A stretch of 33,819 nt of DNA from a virus. Below the pieces are notes generated by a model, which saw nothing but the letters and a program-made list of their open reading frames with translations, made no database searches and had not been told where the DNA came from. Positions 21,466 through 27,938 of this stretch are shown here, piece by piece. A program made the position numbers and the translations under genes. Location: positions 1-33,819 of the IMG/VR virus record IMGVR_UViG_3300030117_000865; one strand, given 5' to 3'. Numbering within the stretch: position 1 is the first letter of the stretch; every line of letters starts with the position of its first letter.

Positions 21466-21904
21466 CAATCAAACCGTGTCTGTATCCGTTCTTTCTGTCG
21501 TAAGTAAGAACTTCTTTGCGTGGATCGGGAGCGTAGCTGCAATGAATCCATCCCGTGTTACCGCCAGTATAACATTCAAGTATAAGTTGATCGAACTCTA
21601 AGTTGTCTGCAATCCATTTGGCAACAACCATGTTTGACACACCAGATACCTCAAAGTCAGCAGCCTCACCTTTTGTATGCTGAGACTTCATTGAGCTACC
21701 AATCACAACACACAACTCTGGGCAACGGTATCCAGACGTAACTGTTACAGGGCCAAACTCATCACGCACTGGTTGCAAAATCTTGTCACACAGATCAATA
21801 ATATTATCTATCGTGTCTTGATCTGGCTCATTAGGGATACCCTTACGCTCTGCTGTTTGGCTTTTGGTAAGCTCACGCAGTGTAAAGTTTTGTGACAGTC
21901 TCAT
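21455..21904 (-). CDS. Endolysin, peptidase M15 (VanY/L-Ala-D-Glu type)
   Basis: A 149-aa, single-domain zinc peptidase. Motifs: YRCPELCVVIGSSMKSQH (about 59-76) and the metal set SQHTKGEAADFEV (H76, D83) with GWIHCSY (H121). These are the SxHxxGxAxD and H ligands of M15 peptidases. It cuts peptidoglycan cross-links at lysis. No signal sequence, so a holin is needed; the GTA-type holin gene is 670 nt upstream. It overlaps the tiny gene at 21901 by ATGA. Confidence 0.9.
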   Translation of the reverse strand: MRLSQNFTLRELTKSQTAERKGIPNEPDQDTIDNIIDLCDKILQPVRDEFGPVTVTSGYRCPELCVVIGSSMKSQHTKGEAADFEVSGVSNMVVAKWIADNLEFDQLILECYTGGNTGWIHCSYAPDPRKEVLTYDRKNGYRHGLIDGS

Positions 21905-22032
21905 GCACGCGCTTTCTTTTTCTTGCCGTTGTTGCCACGCAGTTTGGCAAAGTCAGCACCAGTAATCTTGTTGCGTGGTGCAGCTACCCTTGCAAGTTTC
22001 TTTTGCTTTGGTGACAGTTTCTTTCCTGGCAT
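21901..22032 (-). CDS. Tiny basic protein, 43 aa
   Basis: A 43-aa Lys-rich protein (MPGKKLSPKQKKLARVAAP, then GADFAKLRG and a KKKKARA end). It starts in a TGATG overlap at 22032 and ends in an ATGA overlap with the endolysin. The pattern KLSPKQKKLA--AAPRNKITGADF is common in small basic phage proteins of unknown role. Confidence 0.7.
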   Translation of the reverse strand: MPGKKLSPKQKKLARVAAPRNKITGADFAKLRGNNGKKKKARA

Positions 22033-22163
22033 CACCTTCTCCTTTTGCCGTTCTTCTTCAACAAACTTTCAAGCATCTTTGCTTGTCCTGCGTGTGCCTT
22101 AGATGCACCGCGTAACTTCTTGGCAACCTTCTTGACCTTTGCCTTTGCAGTTTTCTTCATCAT
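22032..22163 (-). CDS. Tiny basic protein, 43 aa
   Basis: A 43-aa protein, extremely Lys-rich at the start (MMKKTAKAKVKKVAKKLRG), then a helix (AHAGQAKMLESLLKK). The first ATG overlaps the upstream stop (ATGA); a second ATG follows directly. The N-terminus resembles a histone H1 tail. Unknown function. Confidence 0.65.
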   Translation of the reverse strand: MMKKTAKAKVKKVAKKLRGASKAHAGQAKMLESLLKKNGKRRR

Positions 22164-22393
22164 TTCTTTTTCGCCTTTTTCTTACGCAGTAAATCTGCAT
22201 CTGCCTTGCGTGCTCCACCCTTGCCCGTGGCAAACGAACGAACGCGCCCAGCCGCCCACTGATGCGCAGAAACACGCGGTCTACTGCCCTGAGAATAGTA
22301 AGCTCCCAATCCTCTGGAATACACTTTACTGAGCGTTGACTTTGATATGCCTGATGACTTGGAGTATTTGGCTATGACTGCTGCTTTACTCAT
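22160..22393 (-). CDS. Small basic protein of the endolysin cluster
   Basis: A 77-aa protein, Ser/Lys-rich at the start (SKAAVIAKYSKSSGISKSTL), Gly/Tyr in the middle (SRGLGAYYSQGSRPRVSAHQWA), and a KKKAKKK end. Related small proteins with the pattern GLGAYYS-GSRP-VSAHQWAxGRV occur in many marine phages. I do not know a function. Confidence 0.7.
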   Translation of the reverse strand: MSKAAVIAKYSKSSGISKSTLSKVYSRGLGAYYSQGSRPRVSAHQWAAGRVRSFATGKGGARKADADLLRKKKAKKK

Positions 22394-22572
22394 CCGCGAC
22401 TCCTCTCCCTGCTAATTCTGTCCATCATAGCTTTGGTGAGCTTACCTTGTTTGTAAAGTTTTTTTGTGCGTTTGATCTCTGCTTCTCTTGCCGATGGATT
22501 CTTGGCACCGCGCACGTACTTCTTTGGCACACCGCCCTTTGTCTTTGGCACCTTTGAAAACTTTCTAGCCAT
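22390..22572 (-). CDS. Small basic protein of the endolysin cluster (DUF5824-like)
   Basis: A 60-aa protein, basic throughout, with KTKGGVPKKYVRGAKNPSAR (about 10-29) and REAEIKRTKKLYKQGK. The KGG-PKKYV-GA pattern matches a phage family of unknown function that I recall as DUF5824. It overlaps neighbours by ATGA and TAATG. Confidence 0.65.
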   Translation of the reverse strand: MARKFSKVPKTKGGVPKKYVRGAKNPSAREAEIKRTKKLYKQGKLTKAMMDRISRERSRG

Positions 22573-22961
22573 TACTTTTTGCCTCCAAAAAACTTTGTTG
22601 CGGCCCTCGTACCAAAGCTGGCACTTACAATTATGCCAAGAGTGTATCTGTAGTAGTCTGGCATAGCGTTCAAAGCAGTAAATCCCTCAGATACAATGTT
22701 GCGTCCCCACTCTCCACAAAAGGCTAACACAAGAGGCACAGAGAACAAAATCGTAAGCCACTCGTCTTTCCAGCTATGCTTGCTGCCCTCAGCCATAGTC
22801 AGATCCCAATCAATCTCACCCGTGGCCTTCTTTTCCATAATAGTCGCTTCAGCCTTTGCCTTTGCGACTTTCGATGCAGCTTCAGCTTTCTTTGTTTCAA
22901 CCTTGCCTTCAAGCCAAGTACCTGCCAATGAAGATATTGGACCCAATAAAGCCTGTAACAT
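22572..22961 (-). CDS. GTA-type holin, three membrane segments
   Basis: A 129-aa protein. After an Ala/Lys/Glu-rich helix (about 20-48), the segment GSKHSWKDEWLTILFSVPLV (about 58-77) and two further hydrophobic stretches (about 68-84, 103-120) fit the three-TM holin family first named from gene-transfer agents. It would permeabilise the inner membrane for release of the M15 endolysin encoded downstream. Confidence 0.75.
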   Translation of the reverse strand: MLQALLGPISSLAGTWLEGKVETKKAEAASKVAKAKAEATIMEKKATGEIDWDLTMAEGSKHSWKDEWLTILFSVPLVLAFCGEWGRNIVSEGFTALNAMPDYYRYTLGIIVSASFGTRAATKFFGGKK

Positions 22962-23170
22962 CAGTGCCTCTCCGAGTTTAACCAGACTGCTAGGCTGCCT
23001 GTCATTGCACCAGTCACGACACTTATAAGACTAGCTTGTTGTGTGGTAAGATCAGGCTGTGACAATGCCCATTCTATGCAGCGGATGTAAACACCTGTCA
23101 TTACTAAGATACAAAAACGCGGCAGTATCTTTAGCTCAAGCATCTTCCTTGCAACATCTTCTACTGTCAT
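22961..23170 (-). CDS. Small membrane protein, holin accessory candidate
   Basis: A 69-aa protein with two likely hydrophobic helices (about 17-34, RFCILVMTGVYIRCIEWA, and 46-63, ASLISVVTGAMTGSLAVW). It stands directly upstream of the holin and overlaps the preceding gene by ATGA. Proteins of this form occur beside lysis genes of marine podoviruses; role inferred. Confidence 0.6.
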   Translation of the reverse strand: MTVEDVARKMLELKILPRFCILVMTGVYIRCIEWALSQPDLTTQQASLISVVTGAMTGSLAVWLNSERH

Positions 23171-23859
23171 TTCTGACTCTCCCTAATCGCTTTCATGGTT
23201 TCACGCATTGATGGTGGGCGCGGCGCATCCCTCACAAAATCACACAAAAATTCACGCGGGAACCATTCATCTAGCCGAAAGTTAATGGTTTCTTGAATAT
23301 TGTACGCGCCACGGTACACGCACCACCTCTGATCTTCAATCTTTTCACAACCTACCAAGCGACAAACAACATGCTCTGGTTCTGCCCTAGCGGTGTGCGC
23401 CTTCAGTAACATTACAAATGCAATCAAAACAGAAAAGCCAATGAGACCCATAACAATCCAAGCGATAATCTCTACAAACTTGCGTCTGCGTTGCCTTTGA
23501 ATATACAAAGTTTCCTGACGCTGTTTCCTGATCTTACCTTCCATAGCAATAAGCTCGTCCCACTTGGACTTGCCGTACATCATACCTATGAAATTTTTTA
23601 AGTCGGTTCGTTGCTGTTCTGCGTTTCGCTTGGCAGCAAACGTCTCCATAGCCTCTTGCTCAACAGACTTGCCAGCAAACAGTTTCTTAAATATGGGGGG
23701 GTTCTTTGCTTCGCGTTCAAGCATATCTAGGTCGCTCAAAGCACCCATCCATCTGCCAAGATCAGATGCCATGCTTTCTATATCACGCCCTATCTGTATG
23801 CCTTTTTTAACGGCGTTGAAAGCGGCAGTGGCAGTAGCCATAACGGTAACTGGATCCAT
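23167..23859 (-). CDS. Membrane-anchored protein with periplasmic domain
   Basis: A 230-aa protein. The first 125 residues are helical and coiled-coil-like (DIESMASDLGRWMGALSDL, KIRKQRQETLYIQRQRRRK). A single membrane span at about 129-152 (IIAWIVMGLIGFSVLIAFVM) follows. A periplasmic-side domain has four Cys (CRLVGCEK, RWCVYRG, FLCDF), probably in disulphides. It resembles a spanin or lysis accessory in layout but has no lipobox. Common in related marine phages, function unknown. Confidence 0.6.
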   Translation of the reverse strand: MDPVTVMATATAAFNAVKKGIQIGRDIESMASDLGRWMGALSDLDMLEREAKNPPIFKKLFAGKSVEQEAMETFAAKRNAEQQRTDLKNFIGMMYGKSKWDELIAMEGKIRKQRQETLYIQRQRRRKFVEIIAWIVMGLIGFSVLIAFVMLLKAHTARAEPEHVVCRLVGCEKIEDQRWCVYRGAYNIQETINFRLDEWFPREFLCDFVRDAPRPPSMRETMKAIRESQK

Positions 23860-24047
23860 CAGTACACCTTTGTTTCTTCAGTTACCAAGACTGGCAAACA
23901 ATAAGCTGTGATTGTGTTTCCTTGCTTGTGCAGTTGTTGTGCAAAGTACACGCAGTCATCGACAGAGCGAAAATACATATCATTACTTTTAAGGCGTTTG
24001 TCCTCACCAATGCCCACAAATACAAACAACAAAAAGGCATGAATCAT
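23859..24047 (-). CDS. Small exported protein
   Basis: A 62-aa protein with a short hydrophobic start (MIHAFLLFVFVGIG), possibly an N-terminal anchor or signal, then DDCVYFAQQLHKQGNTITAYC, which contains two Cys. It may act with the neighbouring periplasmic protein. It overlaps the upstream gene by ATGA. Not recognised. Confidence 0.5.
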   Translation of the reverse strand: MIHAFLLFVFVGIGEDKRLKSNDMYFRSVDDCVYFAQQLHKQGNTITAYCLPVLVTEETKVY

Positions 24048-24214
24048 CCATTTACTATTATTCCTAAAAGTAGAATGATAGTCGTTCCAGCGGTGCCAAT
24101 CATAATGTGTTCAATGCGTTTGATGCGCAGGATAGTTTCCTTCCAGCGTTCTGCGCAAACAGCTTCATGGGTGTCTATCTGGGCCTGTACAGATGCGGCT
24201 GTAGGCTTGCTCAT
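24044..24214 (-). CDS. Small tail-anchored membrane protein
   Basis: A 56-aa protein. Helical cytoplasmic part (SVQAQIDTHEAVCAERW, RIKRIEHIM) followed by one C-terminal hydrophobic helix (IGTAGTTIILLLGIIVNG). This matches the pattern of small haemolysin-XhlA-like phage membrane proteins, which work with holins. It starts in a TAATG overlap at 24214. Confidence 0.6.
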   Translation of the reverse strand: MSKPTAASVQAQIDTHEAVCAERWKETILRIKRIEHIMIGTAGTTIILLLGIIVNG

Positions 24215-24585
24215 TAGGCGTATGGGCTAGTGCCAAGCACACTTGTATCCCAAGCTGCTTTAAGTTTTGCAATCGTGTCTGCAGTGCTGATTGCAGATGC
24301 GGCTGGAGCATCTCGCAGTGCCTTCTTTTTGTTTACAGAAGCAGTTTTGGCAGACGCATCGTCAGCCTCAAGTGCCTTCATATACACCACATCCTCTGCT
24401 TCAAGCAGTGGCGCACGCACTTCACGGATCTTGTCTTGAAAGATTTTTTTAGCGGCGGTCATATCCTCAGAGATAACGTTGCCAGATAGCGTCCATGCGT
24501 TACGAAAGTGACGATCCGATGGAACGGTAGCGGCTGAGGCATCAATCGAGTTGCCGTCCTTATCTACAATAATAGTTGTTGCCAT
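24214..24585 (-). CDS. Tail fibre assembly chaperone-like protein
   Basis: A 123-aa protein with a good ribosome site (AAGGAG). The pattern DRHFRNAWTLSGNVISEDMTAAKKIFQDKIREVRAPLLE and YMKALE (given in outline, about 25-75) is like the C-terminal domain found in phage tail-fibre-associated and assembly proteins. It lies just past the fibre genes. Its role is likely folding or attachment of fibres; this is family recall, not proof. Confidence 0.6.
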   Translation of the reverse strand: MATTIIVDKDGNSIDASAATVPSDRHFRNAWTLSGNVISEDMTAAKKIFQDKIREVRAPLLEAEDVVYMKALEADDASAKTASVNKKKALRDAPAASAISTADTIAKLKAAWDTSVLGTSPYA

Positions 24586-24595
24586 GATAATCTCC

Positions 24596-25072
24596 TTATG
24601 CGGCTACTTCATCAGTGGCTAGGTCTTCGCTAATCTTCCAAGCATTGCGCCACTCACGAGTTGCTGGAAGCTGTTCCTTACGGCATATCACCATCTTTGG
24701 CTTGTTGCCGCTATTGTAGTCAAGCCACACAGACTGTGGCACATCCTTCATAATCAAATACTCAATGGCTTGCTCTTCGGTCATCGCCTCGACAGGCTTG
24801 GTGTTGTGAAGCAAATAACCACGGGTGTGCTTGATGAATCCGGGTTCTGCCTCGTCCTTGGCAAGCTCCCAGTAAGCCTCGACAGGCGGTAGGATACCCC
24901 CCTGTAGCGCACAGGCCATCCAATTAGGGTCAGGAACCAATATCTTAGCGCACTCGTCTACGCTGTCCTCGTACACTACACGATAGTCAGACTGATGCGG
25001 CTCTAGGGTTTCTTTGGCCCAGCAGAGCCTATCCCATAAGTGTGTGCCTTGAAACTCTGGTGTATGTGTCAT
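24596..25072 (-). CDS. Fibre-region hypothetical protein
   Basis: A 158-aa protein. The ATG at 25072 is chosen because it overlaps the upstream stop (ATGA). Trp/Glu-rich, with RCW/DRLCWAKETLE, VDECAKILVPDPNWMACALQ and a late ATREWRNAWKISEDL that echoes the RNAWxxS motif of the next gene. The shared motif suggests a common fibre-assembly role. No enzymatic motif. Confidence 0.6.
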   Translation of the reverse strand: MTHTPEFQGTHLWDRLCWAKETLEPHQSDYRVVYEDSVDECAKILVPDPNWMACALQGGILPPVEAYWELAKDEAEPGFIKHTRGYLLHNTKPVEAMTEEQAIEYLIMKDVPQSVWLDYNSGNKPKMVICRKEQLPATREWRNAWKISEDLATDEVAA

Positions 25073-25452
25073 GCGAGGTCTCCATGCCACTTAACCATTG
25101 TCTGTTCACAATCTATTAACGTACCATTGTGTTGCATCGCTAACATTTTTGCATCAGAAGTAGTTGTTTCACTTGTTTCTGTAACACTATCTTCTAAACA
25201 AACAAACATTGTAGTATTACACATGCCTGAACAAAAATAATTTACGTTTGAAAAAACATTTGTATAAGCTGGGGTAAAAGTTCCCGTTGTATCGTCAGAA
25301 ACACTTGAAATATTTAAACTGTTGTCTGTAGTGGGTCCAGTTTGATTGTAGTTTAAAAGACCTTTTGCACTTCCCCCTGCAACAAAGCTGGTGGCAATGC
25401 TGTTGTTTCCGCTCGCATCTTTGAGGGTGTTTACTCTAAGTTCACTAGCCAT
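25069..25452 (-). CDS. Fibre-tip paralogue 3
   Basis: A 127-aa member of three tandem paralogues. It keeps the N-terminal block SELRVNTL, a middle block with SLNISSVSDDTTGTF and YTNVFSNVNYF (about 46-72), and the C-terminal WHGDLA. The middle pattern matches a widespread marine phage tail-fibre domain (S-NVSS-TD-GTG-Y-V-F--A---NY). The region after residue 75, with several Cys, differs most from the paralogues. Likely receptor-binding or fibre-tip protein. Confidence 0.7.
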   Translation of the reverse strand: MASELRVNTLKDASGNNSIATSFVAGGSAKGLLNYNQTGPTTDNSLNISSVSDDTTGTFTPAYTNVFSNVNYFCSGMCNTTMFVCLEDSVTETSETTTSDAKMLAMQHNGTLIDCEQTMVKWHGDLA

Positions 25453-25859
25453 TATGCAAGTTCCCCATGATTCATTTTATGCACTCTTGCACAGTCTTTA
25501 ACAGCGCAATCACTAGCCAAGCTGCATATAACTTTTCCGCTTGATGCTGCTTGAGCCTGTAGTGTACCTATTCTACAAAAGTTAGAACTGTTATTTTCAT
25601 CAGCAGACATAAACGAAACATATTTATCTGCACTACTAAACGCGTTTGTATAATTTACAGCATACTCACCAGTGCCATTGTCTGTAAGGCTTGCAGAGTT
25701 GATGCTATCTAAAATTGCGTTGCTAGTGCCGTTGAATATGCACCACATTTTTGCAAGACCCTCTTGAAGAACTCCTGTTTCACTACCTTCAAGAGTGACG
25801 TTGATTGCGCCAGCCGTGGTTACTCCTGTGATTGTATCTACTTTGAGTTGGCTTGCCAT
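25452..25859 (-). CDS. Fibre-tip paralogue 2
   Basis: A 135-aa paralogue: SQLKVDTI start, AKMWCIFNGTSNAILDS and SLTDNGTGEYAVNYTNAFSS (about 37-75), and HGELA end. The AK-W--FNG--- and NGTGEY-VNYT blocks are typical of the marine fibre domain. It starts in a TAATG overlap with paralogue 1. Best match to the common family form of the three. Confidence 0.75.
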   Translation of the reverse strand: MASQLKVDTITGVTTAGAINVTLEGSETGVLQEGLAKMWCIFNGTSNAILDSINSASLTDNGTGEYAVNYTNAFSSADKYVSFMSADENNSSNFCRIGTLQAQAASSGKVICSLASDCAVKDCARVHKMNHGELA

Positions 25860-26236
25860 TATGCTAAGTCTCCGTGAATTGCAAGAGCCGTATCCGTATC
25901 AGAATCAGATAAAGAGCCACTGGATGCCGTGAAAGTTCTTGTGATAAAAGCACTAGCAGAAGCGTCATCCACGGCAGTTCCTCTGTTAAAACTACCATCG
26001 TGATTTGTAATATTAGGCACAGCAGCTTTCGCAGCAGAAAAAGCACTGCTGGCATTTACTGTGTTTAAGCCAGTTCCACCATCAGCAACGCTGCTTACGT
26101 TAAAACTTGCGGCAGCATTATTTGTTCCATCAAGTTTTGTGTTTGCCGTGAGTTTTGCTGCGGTTTGTTTCAAAAACGTAGTTGGGCCACTACCAGCCTT
26201 GTCAGCAATAGTATCTACATTTAATTGACTACTCAT
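25859..26236 (-). CDS. Fibre-tip paralogue 1
   Basis: A 125-aa paralogue from the ATG at 26236 (ATGA overlap with the gene before). SQLNVDTI start, ASFNVSSVADGGTGLNTVNA in the middle (about 43-62), HGDLA end. Ser/Ala/Thr-rich, no Cys or Trp, unlike the other two. Likely a trimeric fibre or tip component. Confidence 0.7.
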   Translation of the reverse strand: MSSQLNVDTIADKAGSGPTTFLKQTAAKLTANTKLDGTNNAAASFNVSSVADGGTGLNTVNASSAFSAAKAAVPNITNHDGSFNRGTAVDDASASAFITRTFTASSGSLSDSDTDTALAIHGDLA

Positions 26237-26421
26237 ACGATGCTCCAATATCCGTTAACAGTGACGGTAGCAGTGGTTTCAACTGTTATTGGTCCAGCAG
26301 ACATTCCGCTGTTTGTTGCGTCGATAGTAAGGCTTTGCACTACGCTTTGCTCATTCTGCCTTATGACAGACTCATAACTTGTTTGCCGCCCATCCTTACC
26401 TATAAAAGAATCCTTGCTCAT
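26233..26421 (-). CDS. Small virion-region protein
   Basis: A 62-aa protein from the ATG at 26421 (TGATG overlap), preferred over an ATG 54 nt upstream. SKDSFIGKDGRQTSYESVIRQ then a beta-rich end (ITVETTATVTVNGYWSIV). Probably a minor tail or fibre adaptor, by position only. Confidence 0.55.
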   Translation of the reverse strand: MSKDSFIGKDGRQTSYESVIRQNEQSVVQSLTIDATNSGMSAGPITVETTATVTVNGYWSIV

Positions 26422-26780
26422 CAGGTTATCTCCATAATGCTCAAAGTTACTGAAACCTTGTCTGCCACAGAGCAATCTATTTGCAACTTATCAGTTGTTT
26501 CAAGCACCACCTTGCCACTTATAGGCACTTCCATTGCCGCGCCAACTGGGATTGGCATAGACTTAATCAAAAACGTGGTTGTGTTTGTTGCAGCCCTGCC
26601 ACCACCAGAGGTGTCTGAAACCAACTTCACCGAGGCTGTAACCTGCGCTGTATGAATGTTTGCCAAAATCAACCCTATGACCACCGTGGTCGTCGAACTT
26701 GGCGTGGTGTATAAATCTTCTGGCGTCCCAGAGGATGCTGGCATCACGTCATGCGATACTACTTTGAATGTATTTGCCAT
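26421..26780 (-). CDS. Fibre-region virion protein
   Basis: A 119-aa beta-rich protein (TTVVIGLILANIHTAQVTAS, VPISGKVVLETTDKLQI) with no Cys-rich or catalytic motif. Sandwich-like proteins with the LYT-P--TT-VVIGL--AN pattern are common next to fibre genes in marine phages. Probably a structural tail or fibre part. Confidence 0.6.
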   Translation of the reverse strand: MANTFKVVSHDVMPASSGTPEDLYTTPSSTTTVVIGLILANIHTAQVTASVKLVSDTSGGGRAATNTTTFLIKSMPIPVGAAMEVPISGKVVLETTDKLQIDCSVADKVSVTLSIMEIT

Positions 26781-26789
26781 TTGTTACCC

Positions 26790-27902
26790 CTATCCTAACG
26801 CAATCGCAAGTGCTGTGGCGTCAGCTTGCGCGATTGCTTGTGTGGTAGCACCAATGTCAGACAACAACTCAGATGCCGATCTGCCCTCTATCTTAGTACC
26901 ATTTACCCTCAAAAAGTCATCATCCGCAACCCCTGCTGCTGCTTGCAAGATGTTGTCCTCTGAGATTCCTGTTGTAAGTGATGCCGCTGAACTAGCCGCA
27001 GATGTGGCAGAATTAGCCGCCGCTGTCGCTGATGACGCCGCTGCTGTCGCTGACGATGAAGCATTAGACGCTTGTGTTGAGGCTGTAGAGGCAGAAGATG
27101 AGGCATTTGATGCCTGTGTACTTGCCGTTGACGCGCTTGAACTCGCATTTGACGCCTGAGTCGAGGCAGTAGATGCGCTTGATGCCGCTGCCGTAGCAGA
27201 TGATGCCGCTGCTGACGCGCTTGTCGTAGCAGATGCAGCATCTACAATCAAATCATACTTAGCACTATTAGCATTGGTTGTTAGCGGCTGTGAGCCAGAG
27301 CTTGTGTGTGCCTCGTTAACAATGAAAATGTTATTGGTGCTAGTGTCTTTGACTAAATCACGCACTGCGTATGATGTGCTTGCAGCCCAATCACCTCTAA
27401 ATGTACCAATCTCTTGCGTTACAGCCAACTCTCCGCTGCTGTCAAAAGCAAATATCTTGTTGGCGCGGTTTGCTGCCGTGACTGTAAACTCAGTCGATGT
27501 CATGGTGTTTGTGCGAGATAGCTTAATCGCTCTATCAAGCTCGTCCTGCTGGTCTTGTGTCATAAGCGTTAGCTTATCAAGCGCGTCCTCATGTGAGGCG
27601 GCAGGAAACGGATCATTTGGAGTGTAGTCTGTGGCCTGTGTCTGCGCAGTCTGGCGTAGCAGCACCACTGTTTGCGCTGATGATGGCGCACTGCCAAACA
27701 CCACATTGCCACCACTTGCACTGCCAACACCCGTTACGGTGTAGTGCGTTGTTTTGCTTTGCACAGACTCTGTGCCAGTTGCTGTGGTGCGCAGGATGAC
27801 AGTAATATCATCATCATCAAATATCTTAAAGGAGTAAGCAAAGGTGGTAGTAGAGCCATCCCCTGTATAGCTATTCCTTTTGGTTGTGCTGCTAACTGTC
27901 AT
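26790..27902 (-). CDS. Tail fibre with T7-type N-terminal domain
   Basis: A 370-aa protein. Residues 1-130 match the T7 gp17 N-terminal attachment domain as found in marine phages: TKRNSYTGDGSTTTFAYSFK, HYTVTGVG, VVLLRQTAQTQATDYTPNDPFPA in outline, and LDKLTLMTQDQQDELDRAIKLSR. Residues about 221-310 are a low-complexity Ala/Ser/Thr/Gln shaft with three exact 14-residue repeats (243-284). A short C-terminal helix ends in QAIAQADATALAIALG. There is no large tip, which may be supplied by the three downstream paralogues. Good ribosome site. Confidence 0.85.
   Translation of the reverse strand: MTVSSTTKRNSYTGDGSTTTFAYSFKIFDDDDITVILRTTATGTESVQSKTTHYTVTGVGSASGGNVVFGSAPSSAQTVVLLRQTAQTQATDYTPNDPFPAASHEDALDKLTLMTQDQQDELDRAIKLSRTNTMTSTEFTVTAANRANKIFAFDSSGELAVTQEIGTFRGDWAASTSYAVRDLVKDTSTNNIFIVNEAHTSSGSQPLTTNANSAKYDLIVDAASATTSASAAASSATAAASSASTASTQASNASSSASTASTQASNASSSASTASTQASNASSSATAAASSATAAANSATSAASSAASLTTGISEDNILQAAAGVADDDFLRVNGTKIEGRSASELLSDIGATTQAIAQADATALAIALG
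27051..27176 (-). repeat. Three 42-bp repeats in the fibre shaft
   Basis: Encodes ASTASTQASNASSS three times in a row (residues 243-256, 257-270, 271-284). The protein repeats are exact; the DNA shows some synonymous changes. Flanking segments (SSATAAAS) are looser versions. Confidence 0.85.
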
Positions 27903-27938
27903 TTTTCGCTCCTTGCACCTTTATACGCGATTTTGGCC

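Noticed and set aside
26909-27241. 110-aa reading frame rich in His, Arg, Gln and Leu on the minus strand
   Set aside because: It is another frame of the fibre shaft repeats; its odd composition comes from the repeat DNA.
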